From Verrucomicrobiales bacterium (GTDB taxonomy: Bacteria; Verrucomicrobiota; Verrucomicrobiia; Verrucomicrobiales; DEV007), in assembly GCA_029212615.1 (NCBI GenBank), contig JARGPJ010000008.1, forward strand, positions 1-64,000: a stretch of 64,000 bases of DNA, read 5' to 3'. Below, in pieces: positions 9,684 through 18,268 of this stretch (within the stretch, counting starts at the first letter, position 1; every line of letters starts with the position of its first letter). A program made the translations under genes and the position numbers. The notes beneath the pieces are model-generated. The model saw nothing but the letters and a program-made list of their open reading frames with translations. It was not told the origin of the DNA and ran no database searches.

Positions 9684-10664
9684 ATGCATCACCAGACCTT
9701 CGTATCACTCTTTCGAAAAATTCTCTCCACGCCGACGGCGCCGTTTCACGAATACCATGTCGCGGCGGTGATTCGTGAACAGTTGGCGGCGATGCCGAAT
9801 GTTAAAGTGAAAGAGGATGCTTTCGGCAATCTCATCGCCTCCTATCGGCGGGGGAGGAAAAAGCCGCGGCTTGCTTTTGCTGCTCACATGGATCACCCGG
9901 GATGGGTGAAGTTCAAAGGGGCGGAAAAATTTCTCGGAGGGGTTCCAAAGGAGCGGCTCGACACGCATCCGGTGGAATGGTTCGGCGACTTTGGAATGTG
10001 GGATTTGAAACCCTTTGAACTGAAAGAAGGGATCATCCACTCCCGCGTCTGCGATGATCTCGTCGGCTGCGCTGCGATTCTCGCGATGTTCATGGAGCTG
10101 GAGGCAGCTGAAGTGGAGGCCACTGTCTACGGGCTCTTCACCCGTGCCGAAGAAGTCGGCTTTATCGGCTCGGTTGAAATGGCAAAAGACTGGCCTCTGC
10201 CGGATAGTGTTTGCTTTGTCTCGCTGGAAACATCAGCACCCCGTGGAGGCGCCGAAATGGGCGGGGGGCCGGCGATCCGGGTGGGAGACCGCATCAGTGT
10301 TTTTCACGACGCCACGACGGCGGAACTTGTCGATGCGGCGACAGAGGGAAAGATTCCGCACCAACGGGCGCTTCTCGACGGCGGGGCCTGCGAAGCCACG
10401 GCGATGAATCTCTACGGAATCCCCGCAGCGGGTATTTCGGTGATTCTGGGCAACTATCACAATTGTCCTCCGGAGAAAGGGATTGCAGAGGAATTTATCG
10501 CCTTAAGCGATGCGAAGAATCTGGTGAAGCTCATCACCGCGACCGTCGTGCGGATGAGCGAAAGCAAGGCCGGGCAATCATCGAAAGCGAAATTGCGGAA
10601 GCGCCTTGAGAAGCGGGTCCGCGATCATCGAAAGTATGAGCGGTCGGCAAAGAAATGCTGGTAA
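9684..10664 (+). CDS. M42-family metallo-aminopeptidase (FrvX-like)
   Basis: The 326-residue protein has the metal-binding layout of M42/M20 co-catalytic peptidases: AAHMDHPG near residue 66 (His ligand and Asp), CDDLVGC (bridging Asp), TRAEEVGFIGS (catalytic and metal Glu), DGGACEA and NYHNCPPEKG (last His). M42 enzymes are cytosolic aminopeptidases that trim peptides, or deblocking enzymes. An in-frame TTG lies at 9672, but the ATG at 9684 is preferred. It diverges from the beta-repeat gene with a 173-bp shared upstream region. The basic tail (LRKRLEKRVRDHRK) is an extra. Confidence 0.85.
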   Translation: MHHQTFVSLFRKILSTPTAPFHEYHVAAVIREQLAAMPNVKVKEDAFGNLIASYRRGRKKPRLAFAAHMDHPGWVKFKGAEKFLGGVPKERLDTHPVEWFGDFGMWDLKPFELKEGIIHSRVCDDLVGCAAILAMFMELEAAEVEATVYGLFTRAEEVGFIGSVEMAKDWPLPDSVCFVSLETSAPRGGAEMGGGPAIRVGDRISVFHDATTAELVDAATEGKIPHQRALLDGGACEATAMNLYGIPAAGISVILGNYHNCPPEKGIAEEFIALSDAKNLVKLITATVVRMSESKAGQSSKAKLRKRLEKRVRDHRKYERSAKKCW

Positions 10665-10694
10665 ATGCTGAAGGGCTGGCGTTGCATTGCTATT

Positions 10695-10760
10695 AAGTGA
10701 ACAGCGTTCACTTGTCTACACCAAGGAGTCAGCGTTCATTTAACGAAACGTTGTTTACTT
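10695..10760. promoter_or_regulatory. operator-like palindrome and repeated half-sites upstream of tetR
   Basis: A perfect inverted repeat, AAGTGAAC-AGC-GTTCACTT, spans 10695-10713. Its right half recurs as GTTCATTT at 10734-10741 and GTTTACTT at 10753-10760. A 19-bp near-perfect palindrome upstream of a TetR-family gene is the usual form of an autoregulatory operator, so binding by the product of 10874-11569 is the simplest reading (inference). Confidence 0.6.
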
Positions 10761-10873
10761 ATTCTTTCTCCGCTCTTCATTAGGGGGCCGCCTCGGGGAA
10801 CACGACTTCGCAGCGCCATTATTGAAAGGAAAGGAATCTGCACGACTGTCGCGGAGCAGGATTCGGAAATGAG

Positions 10874-11569
10874 ATGAGTGAGATGGAAGAACCCACGGAA
10901 AGTTGGCGGCGGGCGAGAAAGCCTGAACAGATTGAAATGCGCCGGGCGTCAATCCTCGCGGCGGCGGTTCAGCTTGTTGATAAGGGGGGCGCCGAGGCCG
11001 CTGGACTTTCGGCGATTGCCCGCACCGCTGGTTTGTCAAAAGCGAATCTCTATCGCTATTTTGAAAGTAGGGAAGCGATCCTGCTTTCCATTTTCATGGA
11101 GGAGCTGGATCAATGGTCCTTCGCTCTGGTAGAGGCACTCGATGGAATTTCTGAGCCAGGAGATGTCAGCTGTGTTGCACAACTGTATACGGACTCGTTC
11201 TCCGGGCGGGAGCGTCTCAGCGAGTTAATGTCGGTTTTTGCTCCGGTCCTCGAGAGGAATCTCACGGTTCAATCGGTTGAATCGGAGAAACACGAACTTC
11301 GAAGCTGTTTTGTCCGCCTCGTTCCGGTTTTGTGCGGAGCCTTGCCTCAGTTTTCGAAAGCACAGGCGAATGAGTTCCTGATCATGCAGACGATCTTTCA
11401 GATGGGATTGTGGCCTCACACAAACCCATCGCCGGAGGTGGATGAAGTGTTGAGCCGCGAAACTTTTGCCGACCTTCGCATGAATTTTGAGGAGCGGGTT
11501 CGTTGGCATGCCCTCATTCTCCTACGTGGATTGGAAACCGTGGAGGCACCCCGCGTTCGACCCATTTAA
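10874..11569 (+). CDS. TetR/AcrR family transcriptional regulator
   Basis: The 231-residue protein opens with a TetR N-terminal helix-turn-helix (about 23-70), with the recognition core GLSKANLYRYFESREAIL. The remaining residues form a helical ligand-binding domain of no recognised subfamily. The arm SWRRARKPEQIEMRR before the helix-turn-helix is unusually basic. The palindrome at 10695-10713 lies about 160 bases upstream. The sulfatase gene starts 38 bases downstream on the same strand, so the two may be co-transcribed and the effector could be linked to sulfated substrates (inference). Confidence 0.9.
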   Translation: MSEMEEPTESWRRARKPEQIEMRRASILAAAVQLVDKGGAEAAGLSAIARTAGLSKANLYRYFESREAILLSIFMEELDQWSFALVEALDGISEPGDVSCVAQLYTDSFSGRERLSELMSVFAPVLERNLTVQSVESEKHELRSCFVRLVPVLCGALPQFSKAQANEFLIMQTIFQMGLWPHTNPSPEVDEVLSRETFADLRMNFEERVRWHALILLRGLETVEAPRVRPI

Positions 11570-11607
11570 GTCTTTTCAGGAATAATTCATTTCCGTAGGA
11601 TTTCCCC

Positions 11608-12897
11608 ATGTTTGACGGGCGAGGATGGATCTGTGTATTGCTGCTGCTGGGCTTTTTATCGGGAGGGGTGATTCACGCTCTCGATGAGGATTCGAATCCT
11701 CCTAATATTCTGTTCATCGTCGCCGATGACCTGGGCTATGAGAAACTGGGATGTTACGGCGGGCTTGGAACGAAGACGCCGAATCTCAATCATCTTGCCA
11801 GAGAAGGGGCCCGGTTTGCGAGGGCTTATGGGAGTCCGGTCTGCACCCCAACGCGGATGAGCGTGTATACAGGGCAGTATCCGACACGGCATGGGTACAC
11901 CTCGGTTTTGCCCGTTCACAACGGGACGAAGGAGGCGGTCGATTTTAAAGAACGCTTTCCCAGTTACGCGAAGCAACTGCGAGAGGCCGGCTATCTGACG
12001 TCTGTGACGGGAAAATGGCAGCTCGCCACTCTCGAGCTCCATCCTTATCATCTCAAGGACGCGGGATTTGACTCCTGGTGTGTTTGGCAGATCTGGAAAG
12101 AAGGAGCAAAGACAACGCGTTATTGGGATCCCTGCCTTAATGAAGATGGAAAGATTCGCAAAGGGCTCACGGAGCGATTCGGCCCTGATGTCATGGCTCG
12201 TTATGTCATCAAACAGATGAAGGCGGCGGTCGAGGCGGGGAAGCCGTTTTTCATTCACCACAACATGCTTTTACCTCATGAGCCGATCGTGGAGACCCCG
12301 CAGACCAGAAGGCTGGGTCGCGAAGCATCACTGACGGAAATGATTCGTTATATGGACAGGATTATCGGAGGCCTCGTCACGGCAGTCGACGACATGGGGA
12401 TTGCAGAGGATACCTGCATTGTCTTCCTCGGGGACAACGGGACCGACACGGTTGGGCAAGTCAGGACAACAAGGGCCGGTCTTGTTCGCGGAGGAAAGCG
12501 AACCCTCAACGAAGGCGGAACTCACCTTCCTTTGATCGTGAGGTGGCCGGGGCGGATCGAGGCCGGGACGGTGAGGCGCGACCTTGTCGATGTCGTGGAT
12601 CTCTTCCCCACTTTTTGTGAAATTGCCGGGGCGAAGCTTCCGGAGGAGGCGGATCTCGACGGAGTTTCCCTCGTGCCCTGCTTACTGCGGGGTGAAGCGG
12701 TCGGACGAAAGGTCACGGTCGCCGGATTCAGAAAGAAGTTCAGTGTATTTAGCGGTTCGTGGCGCGTCAATTCCGCCGGTGTTATTATTGATGCCCGTGA
12801 CCTACCCCGCGAGAAGATCGTCTCAGACGAAGAGCTCAGTGCCGGCGTCAGGAGGTCGATCGGAAAAATGAAACAACACCTTGAGATGCTTCCCTGA
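11608..12897 (+). CDS. secreted type I sulfatase (formylglycine type)
   Basis: The 429-residue alkaline-phosphatase-superfamily enzyme has a signal peptide (1-24, ending VIHA). Metal-binding DD is at 40-41, and the sulfatase signature CTPTR at 79-83, whose Cys79 must become formylglycine. HHNMLLPHEP and FLGDNGTD supply further metal ligands. It hydrolyses sulfate esters of an unknown carbohydrate in the periplasm or outside the cell. No maturase (anSME or FGE) is encoded in this window. It follows the TetR gene by 38 bases and meets the phospholipase-like gene head-on with a 2-base gap. Confidence 0.93.
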   Translation: MFDGRGWICVLLLLGFLSGGVIHALDEDSNPPNILFIVADDLGYEKLGCYGGLGTKTPNLNHLAREGARFARAYGSPVCTPTRMSVYTGQYPTRHGYTSVLPVHNGTKEAVDFKERFPSYAKQLREAGYLTSVTGKWQLATLELHPYHLKDAGFDSWCVWQIWKEGAKTTRYWDPCLNEDGKIRKGLTERFGPDVMARYVIKQMKAAVEAGKPFFIHHNMLLPHEPIVETPQTRRLGREASLTEMIRYMDRIIGGLVTAVDDMGIAEDTCIVFLGDNGTDTVGQVRTTRAGLVRGGKRTLNEGGTHLPLIVRWPGRIEAGTVRRDLVDVVDLFPTFCEIAGAKLPEEADLDGVSLVPCLLRGEAVGRKVTVAGFRKKFSVFSGSWRVNSAGVIIDARDLPREKIVSDEELSAGVRRSIGKMKQHLEMLP

Positions 12898-12899
12898 AG

Positions 12900-13298
12900 C
12901 TATTTCTGAGGGCCAGCCATGTTCCGGGCGGCAATGCGTTGAGCTGATCGATAGGCACCACCTCCGAGATTGCACACAAGCCAATAGGAAAGCTTCGCTT
13001 TGAATCGCGCCATTTTCGGACGGCGGGAAGTCTCACAGGCATAGAGAAGATCTTCGAGAAAAAGATCGTCACACTCTTTCTGAAGTTTCCCCACCGTGTC
13101 GTAGCAAAGATCATGCTTTCGGCAGGAATAGCGAAAATCAGCCCCTTTGTGACCCTGGCCTCCGATGAGGAGAAGGCGGAAGGGGCCTTTGAATGAATCC
13201 GGACCGCAGGGGCATTGCTCCTGATACTTATCGGCAAATGCGTGAGTTCCGCAGAAGGCGAAAAAGATGAGGAGAGCAGAGACGGCGTGGATTTTCAT
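12900..13298 (-). CDS. secreted phospholipase A2-like protein
   Basis: The 132-residue protein has a signal peptide (1-22, ending HAFA) and the secretory PLA2 active-site motif in the form SCRKHDLCYD (58-67), with catalytic His62 and calcium-binding Asp63. A glycine-containing stretch CGPDSFKGP (31-39) precedes it, as a Ca2+ loop does in animal and bacterial PLA2s. Later cysteines (76, 88) could form disulfides. Expected activity is hydrolysis of the sn-2 acyl ester of phospholipids outside the cytoplasm. It starts 10 bases after the ABC ATPase gene and is probably in the same transcript. Confidence 0.75.
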   Translation of the reverse strand: MKIHAVSALLIFFAFCGTHAFADKYQEQCPCGPDSFKGPFRLLLIGGQGHKGADFRYSCRKHDLCYDTVGKLQKECDDLFLEDLLYACETSRRPKMARFKAKLSYWLVCNLGGGAYRSAQRIAARNMAGPQK

Positions 13299-13308
13299 CG
13301 GAGGTCAG

Positions 13309-14142
13309 TTAGATGACGCTTCCGCTATCGGGAACGAATTCATCCTCATGGTATAGGCGATAACGTCCGAGACGAGAACGAAGTTTCAATTCGCTCTTGA
13401 AGGCGCGAGACAGGGTGTGCGAATTGAGGGCCCGGCGCTTTTCGCCCTGGGCGATGACCGACCCCTCTTTCAGGATAAGGGCATGGGTGATCGAAGGGGT
13501 GATCTCCTCGACGTGGTGTGTCACAATGATCAGAGATTTGAACGAGCCCTTCTTTGTCAACTCGTCGACGAAGGCCAGAAAATGCTCCCGCGCGACGGGA
13601 TCAAGTCCGGCGCAGGGTTCATCGAGAACGAGAAAATCCATCTTCGGTGCCATGAGTGCCCTTCCAATGAGGACACGCTGGCGCTCGCCTTGAGACATGG
13701 TCGCCCAGATCTGGTCGCGGAGGTAGCCGCAGTTCACTTTCTCGAGTGTCTTCTCTGCTGCTTTGATTTCATTGGAATCCTCCGTTCGCTGCCAGTAGTT
13801 CACCATGGCATGACGGCCGGCGAGGACAATTTCCAATCCTGTTTCTTCAGGATCAATGAGGGAAGCGATGCTCGCACTGACAAAACCAATGCGCTTTCGC
13901 CATTCATCCCAGTCCTGGGACTCGGAATTCACCGCATTCTCGCGGCCTTTCATCGTGATTTCCCCTTCGGTCGGCGTGAGGTAATTCAAGAGGACATTGA
14001 GGAGCGAGGTCTTTCCTGAACCGTTTCCACCGAGGACGACCCAGTGCTGACCCCGTTCCACGGTCCAACTGACATCGTTCAGAATCTCTTTACCGTTTCT
14101 CCGAACGGTCACTTTTTCCATTTCAAATACGGGGGCTGCCAT
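13309..14142 (-). CDS. stand-alone ABC transporter ATP-binding protein
   Basis: The 277-residue ATPase has Walker A GGNGSGKT (38-45), a variant signature MSQGERQRV in place of LSGGQ, Walker B FLVLDEP and switch His in VTHHVEE. Length and sequence resemble the YlmA/ModF-like group of ABC ATPases. No permease or binding protein is adjacent, so its partner is elsewhere or it has a non-transport role. An in-frame GTG at 14178 would add 12 residues; the ATG at 14142 fits the domain start better. It precedes the phospholipase-like gene by 10 bases. Confidence 0.85.
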   Translation of the reverse strand: MAAPVFEMEKVTVRRNGKEILNDVSWTVERGQHWVVLGGNGSGKTSLLNVLLNYLTPTEGEITMKGRENAVNSESQDWDEWRKRIGFVSASIASLIDPEETGLEIVLAGRHAMVNYWQRTEDSNEIKAAEKTLEKVNCGYLRDQIWATMSQGERQRVLIGRALMAPKMDFLVLDEPCAGLDPVAREHFLAFVDELTKKGSFKSLIIVTHHVEEITPSITHALILKEGSVIAQGEKRRALNSHTLSRAFKSELKLRSRLGRYRLYHEDEFVPDSGSVI

Positions 14143-14216
14143 AGTGCAAAGGCTATCGTGAGAAAGCGCGATTTCCACCGAAAATCTGATCGACTCGATT
14201 TTCCAATCAATGGAGC

Positions 14217-14762
14217 ATGAATGACGATTCCTTTGTCATGATCACATTTCGATGTTCACTTTTAGTCCTTTCCATTTCATGCCTCTCTTCCTATTGTGCT
14301 GCTCAGGAGCTTTCTGAGCTGGCGCTTTTTAAGGCTTTAGCCGGAAAAAGGGTGGAGTCAGGGGAGCTCGTCCCGCAGGCCAACGCGCAGCCGATCCCCG
14401 GAAAGGCGGTTTCGGTTGGAACGGTTCCGGATGACGGGAAGGGGTTTCAGATCAGAGGTAGCGCGGTTTATGAGCCGGTTAAGTGGGACTACCTTTGGCA
14501 CTTTGTTTTCGATGAGGGACGGGGGAAGGGAGCGGTGTCAGCCATCTATAAAGATTCAATGGGGCAACAGATCCCGTATCAGGGGCTTTACGATGCAGAG
14601 AATCAGCAGGTTCAACTCGTTGCTAAACTGAAGGGAGGCGGCAATGCCCGCATCATTTATCGGCTCGAAGCTTCCGGAGTGATCCGGATCAGCAGCCTCA
14701 TTGCTGATGCGAACAACACCCCGATGGTTACGTACTCAGCTCAGAACGTCGCCGCTGAATAA
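14217..14762 (+). CDS. conserved-looking secreted protein of unknown function
   Basis: I do not recognise this 181-residue protein. An N-terminal signal peptide is clear (MITFRCSLLVLSISCLSSYC then AAQ), which suggests the second in-frame ATG at 14238 may be the true start. The rest is predicted to be beta-rich, with VKWDYLWHFVFDEGRGKG and VQLVAKLKGGGNARIIYRLE, compatible with a small periplasmic barrel or lipocalin-like fold, but this is a guess. It diverges from the ABC ATPase gene and lies 144 bases upstream of the transaldolase gene. Confidence 0.7.
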   Translation: MNDDSFVMITFRCSLLVLSISCLSSYCAAQELSELALFKALAGKRVESGELVPQANAQPIPGKAVSVGTVPDDGKGFQIRGSAVYEPVKWDYLWHFVFDEGRGKGAVSAIYKDSMGQQIPYQGLYDAENQQVQLVAKLKGGGNARIIYRLEASGVIRISSLIADANNTPMVTYSAQNVAAE

Positions 14763-14906
14763 AGGAGCTCTGCGGATTCGGAGGAAGAGGCGGGTCGTGA
14801 GATGGCGCGGGGATAAAAACTTTCCTCATCCTCCGCATGAAGAAATTGTGACGCATTCTTCCGGCTAATCATTGGACACTCTGTTAAAGCCCCCTCAAAT
14901 TGACTC

Positions 14907-15848
14907 ATGGCTAACCAACTTGAGCAACTGAAGCAGTTCACCACCGTCGTCGCTGACACGGGAGATTTTGAGTCGATGCGGGAATATGAACCGCAGGACG
15001 CCACGACAAATCCCTCCCTGATCCTCAAGGCATCACAGCAGGAGCAGTATGCGCACCTCGTTGACAAAGCGGTCGCTGATTTTGGTGGATCGGGTTCGGT
15101 CGAGGCAGTGATTGATCGTGTTCTCGTCGCCTTCGGGAAAGAGATTCTCCAGATCGTCCCCGGACGTGTTTCCACCGAAGTCGATGCCCGGCTTTCCTTT
15201 GATGAAGCGGCAACGATCGCCAAGGCGAAAGAAATCATCGGACTGTATGAAGACGGCGGCATTGAGCGTGAGCGTATTCTCATCAAGATTGCCTCGACCT
15301 GGGAGGGGATCGCCGCGGCAACCAAACTTCAGGAAGAGGGGATTAGCTGTAACCTCACCCTCATGTTTTCACTCGCCCAGGCAATTGCCTGCGCGGAAGG
15401 GGGGATTCAGCTGATCTCGCCTTTTGTGGGCCGAATCTACGACTGGTTCAAAAAGGACACGGGTAAGGAATACACCGGGGCGGAGGATCCGGGCGTGCAA
15501 TCTGTGCAGCAGATTTACAACTACTACCGTAAGTTTGGCTTTGAGACTGAGGTGATGGGGGCCAGCTTCCGAAACACGAGTCAGATCATCGAGCTCGCCG
15601 GCTGTGATCTTCTCACGATCGGGACGGGGTTGCTCGAAGACCTGCAGAATTCTGAAGACCCGATTGAGAAGAAGCTCGATCCGGAGGTGGCCGCCCAATC
15701 GGATATCGAAGCGATTGCAATGGATGAGAATACGTTTCGCTTCATGATGAATGAAGACGCCATGGCGACAGAAAAGACCGCTGAAGGCATTCGCAACTTC
15801 TCTGCAGATATCCGGAAGATGGAGACGCTCATCGCCAATAAGATGTGA
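14907..15848 (+). CDS. tal: transaldolase
   Basis: The 313-residue enzyme of the non-oxidative pentose phosphate pathway transfers dihydroxyacetone from sedoheptulose-7-phosphate to glyceraldehyde-3-phosphate. Catalytic Asp17 lies in [18 protein letters not shown] follows at 31-40, and the Schiff-base lysine is K127 in [11 protein letters not shown]. Length and motifs match the TalB subfamily (E. coli 317 residues, K132). It stands alone here; zwf, another pentose-phosphate gene, is 20 kb away. Confidence 0.96.
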   Translation: MANQLEQLKQFTTVVADTGDFESMREYEPQDATTNPSLILKASQQEQYAHLVDKAVADFGGSGSVEAVIDRVLVAFGKEILQIVPGRVSTEVDARLSFDEAATIAKAKEIIGLYEDGGIERERILIKIASTWEGIAAATKLQEEGISCNLTLMFSLAQAIACAEGGIQLISPFVGRIYDWFKKDTGKEYTGAEDPGVQSVQQIYNYYRKFGFETEVMGASFRNTSQIIELAGCDLLTIGTGLLEDLQNSEDPIEKKLDPEVAAQSDIEAIAMDENTFRFMMNEDAMATEKTAEGIRNFSADIRKMETLIANKM

Positions 15849-15927
15849 TGGGATGGATCTCTTTTTCCCGGGGTTCAGGTATGGATTTCGTTGGAGATAG
15901 AGCGGTGGGGTTGTAGTTTTCGGGAGC

Positions 15928-17193
15928 ATGAAGAAAGCGATCCCGTTCATTATCAGCCTCGCCATTTTTTTGGGATTACTTGTCCTCACCGTCGTTCTGC
16001 GGGCGCCAAAGCCCGAACTGGGGGAGAAAGAGAAACCGGCAGATCCTGATCCGCCCCTCGCGCCACTGGTTCATCCCCCGCGGGGTTTTGAGCCGGACTG
16101 GGAGGCGTTGAACGCTTACCACGGAACGATTTCGGCGGATGAACTCCGGACGCTTATCGAAGATGTCTACACCGTCGATGATACCTGGATGCAGGTCATT
16201 GCGATTGAAGGAGACAGGGCAACCGTTCAAACCTCAGGCGTGCCGTTCGTGCTCAGATTGAGGGAAGGGGGGGCAACGGCACCGGTCGAGGTCCCGCGCT
16301 ACTGGAGGTCGGGCATTTCTCTTCGCGAGATGCACATAGCGATTGATCCCGGGCATATCGGCGGGGATTTTGCGCGGATTGAAGAGCGTCATTTCGGTCG
16401 ACCTCAGGATAGGCCGGTCCGGGAGGGGGAGCTCACGCTCATGACTGCGAAACGGTTGAAGCCGATTCTCGAAGAGATGGGTGCCCGTGTCAGTCTGGTC
16501 AGGGATTCCAATGCGCCGGTGACCGCGAAGCGAGCCGCCGATTTTCTCAATCTTTATCAGGAATACAATCCGGGATGGCCCGATGCGATGCTCCAACCCT
16601 ATGCCAACGGTCGCTTTTATCGAAGAGAGGAGATCGTGGAGCGGGCCCGGGTCGTGAATGAAGACTTGAAGCCTGATCTCGTCCTTTGTCTGCACTACAA
16701 TGCTTCCAGTGGTAGCGGCGCGTGGTCATCTCCGGACAAGCCCGTATTTGTCGAGGAAAACCATTTCCATCTTCTTTTAAACGGGGCCTACACCGTCGGG
16801 GAAGTACTCGATGAGGGCGACCGCTTTCAGATGATGGAGCGGATCCTCCAGCGGATCCACGAAGAGGAAGCTGCCGTCGGTGCCGTTGTCGCTGATGTCT
16901 TTGCGGAGCGTACCGGTTTAGAGCCCTACTCCTACGATCCTGAATCGAAGCGGGCGAGGAATGTCGATGGCCACTCCTACCTGTGGGCCCGCAACCTTCT
17001 CGCGAATCGTTCTTATACCTGTCCTGTCATTTTTTTCGAACCCTGGGTCATGAATAATACAGATGCCTATGCCTGGATCCAGGAAGGTGACTACGAGGGG
17101 GAGCGAATCGTGAACGGGCGTTCGCGGCCTTCGATCATGCGGGAATATGCTGAGGCAGTGGCTGCGGGTCTGGCGGCGTATTTTGAGAGGTGA
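15928..17193 (+). CDS. membrane-anchored N-acetylmuramoyl-L-alanine amidase (Amidase_3)
   Basis: The 421-residue protein has an N-terminal membrane anchor (about 4-24) and an Amidase_3 zinc-hydrolase domain. Zinc ligands are visible: His in IAIDPGHIGG, Glu in VREGELTLMTAKRL, and His in LVLCLHYNA. A catalytic Glu is likely in IFFEPWVMNN. Such enzymes cleave the amide between muramic acid and the stem peptide during cell separation or recycling. Between the anchor and the domain lies an insert of about 110 residues, and the domain has extra loops, so it is divergent from AmiC. The product faces the periplasm. Confidence 0.8.
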   Translation: MKKAIPFIISLAIFLGLLVLTVVLRAPKPELGEKEKPADPDPPLAPLVHPPRGFEPDWEALNAYHGTISADELRTLIEDVYTVDDTWMQVIAIEGDRATVQTSGVPFVLRLREGGATAPVEVPRYWRSGISLREMHIAIDPGHIGGDFARIEERHFGRPQDRPVREGELTLMTAKRLKPILEEMGARVSLVRDSNAPVTAKRAADFLNLYQEYNPGWPDAMLQPYANGRFYRREEIVERARVVNEDLKPDLVLCLHYNASSGSGAWSSPDKPVFVEENHFHLLLNGAYTVGEVLDEGDRFQMMERILQRIHEEEAAVGAVVADVFAERTGLEPYSYDPESKRARNVDGHSYLWARNLLANRSYTCPVIFFEPWVMNNTDAYAWIQEGDYEGERIVNGRSRPSIMREYAEAVAAGLAAYFER

Positions 17194-17609
17194 ATGCTCA
17201 GTTTGTGCACGTGCTATCGACACGAAAGCGATAGCCGGAGGCAGGCGGCGATACGATCAATTTGCGCAGTTGGGTTTCAAATCGGTCGCCGCTCCGAGGA
17301 GGGCAATCAGGAGTCATCTCCCCGGACCCCATCGATTTGTTGCTGATGACTGAGGGTGGGCCGCCGTGTCCCCCCTTTGGCTGTCATCGAATGATCGGTG
17401 CAGTGAAACTCTCCTGTTGAAAGCAGCAGCAGGCTTCCTGGCAGTTCATCAGTGGGGGATGCCATCGGAAAAGTTGAGTGATGGCTTCTTCAAGAGTAAA
17501 TTCCCAGATTCATTCTGTGAGAGTTGTATTAAGAACATGAATTAGCGGGCCGCCCGAAAGATTTGTTCGCTGTCTTAAACGGGAGGTGCTTCTTTTCAGG
17601 GATTTTGAA
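17194..17609. other. 416-bp gap with no recognised gene
   Basis: Between the amidase and DUF1919 genes, both forward, no frame shows codon structure, signal peptide or domain, and no strong terminator hairpin with a T-run is visible. An in-frame GTG at 17586 upstream of the DUF1919 gene is judged non-coding. The stretch could carry remnants of whatever brought the DUF1919 gene here. Confidence 0.45.
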
Positions 17610-18206
17610 ATGAGTAAGCAGCGATCCATCGATAGAAATGTTCTGCAATACCTGATCCCTCAGTCATTCAGTATTATCTCGGATGACTGCTGGGGAATGG
17701 CTTGTTATTCTTTCTTCGGGTACCGTTATGACAGCCCTTTCATTGGTTTGGTCGTCGAATCTAATTGCTACCTCGACTTCCTTCTGCGTTTTCTAGCCAG
17801 GGAACCGCCTGAACTGGAATTTATCGAAACGGAACGAGAATACCCGGTCGCTCTGTGCCTTGGCGCCAAATTGGGATTCGTTCACGATGAGAGTGGTGAA
17901 ATTGCAAAAGAGAAGTTTGAGCAACGCTATGAGAGGATCAATTGGAATCGCCTTCTCGTGAAAATCGATTTCGGAAAGCCGGGATATAGTATCGAAGACA
18001 TGGAACGTTGGAACAAGATGGAGCTCCCAAATGTCCTCGCGCTGTATTCATCAACCACAGAGATTCCTTCTTCGGGCCTACATGGTGGAATACTTGTTCC
18101 GGAGTGGTGCTTGAATGGGTACGAAATGTTTGCCCTTTCCGTGAAGCACTTTCAGCTCCCTACGTGGTTGAGAACTGGAGAAATCCTTCCGTCGGAGGGT
18201 CGTTGA
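17610..18206 (+). CDS. DUF1919 family protein
   Basis: The 198-residue product begins with the family hallmark SFSIISDDCWGMACYSFFGY followed by YDSPFIGLVV, and later has the R-x-NWNR region. DUF1919 proteins are found in capsule and exopolysaccharide loci and are suspected acyl- or glycosyl-transferase-like enzymes, but the activity is not established. ATG 17610, with AGGG about nine bases upstream, is chosen over the in-frame GTG at 17586. It is isolated from any polysaccharide cluster and its codons look less GC-rich than neighbouring genes, hinting at lateral gain (not computed). Confidence 0.8.
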   Translation: MSKQRSIDRNVLQYLIPQSFSIISDDCWGMACYSFFGYRYDSPFIGLVVESNCYLDFLLRFLAREPPELEFIETEREYPVALCLGAKLGFVHDESGEIAKEKFEQRYERINWNRLLVKIDFGKPGYSIEDMERWNKMELPNVLALYSSTTEIPSSGLHGGILVPEWCLNGYEMFALSVKHFQLPTWLRTGEILPSEGR

Positions 18207-18268
18207 GGCAAATCAGGCTCTGCCTCCCACCTTGCACCTGGCTCATCCCGCGCTAATATCCCCGCGCT

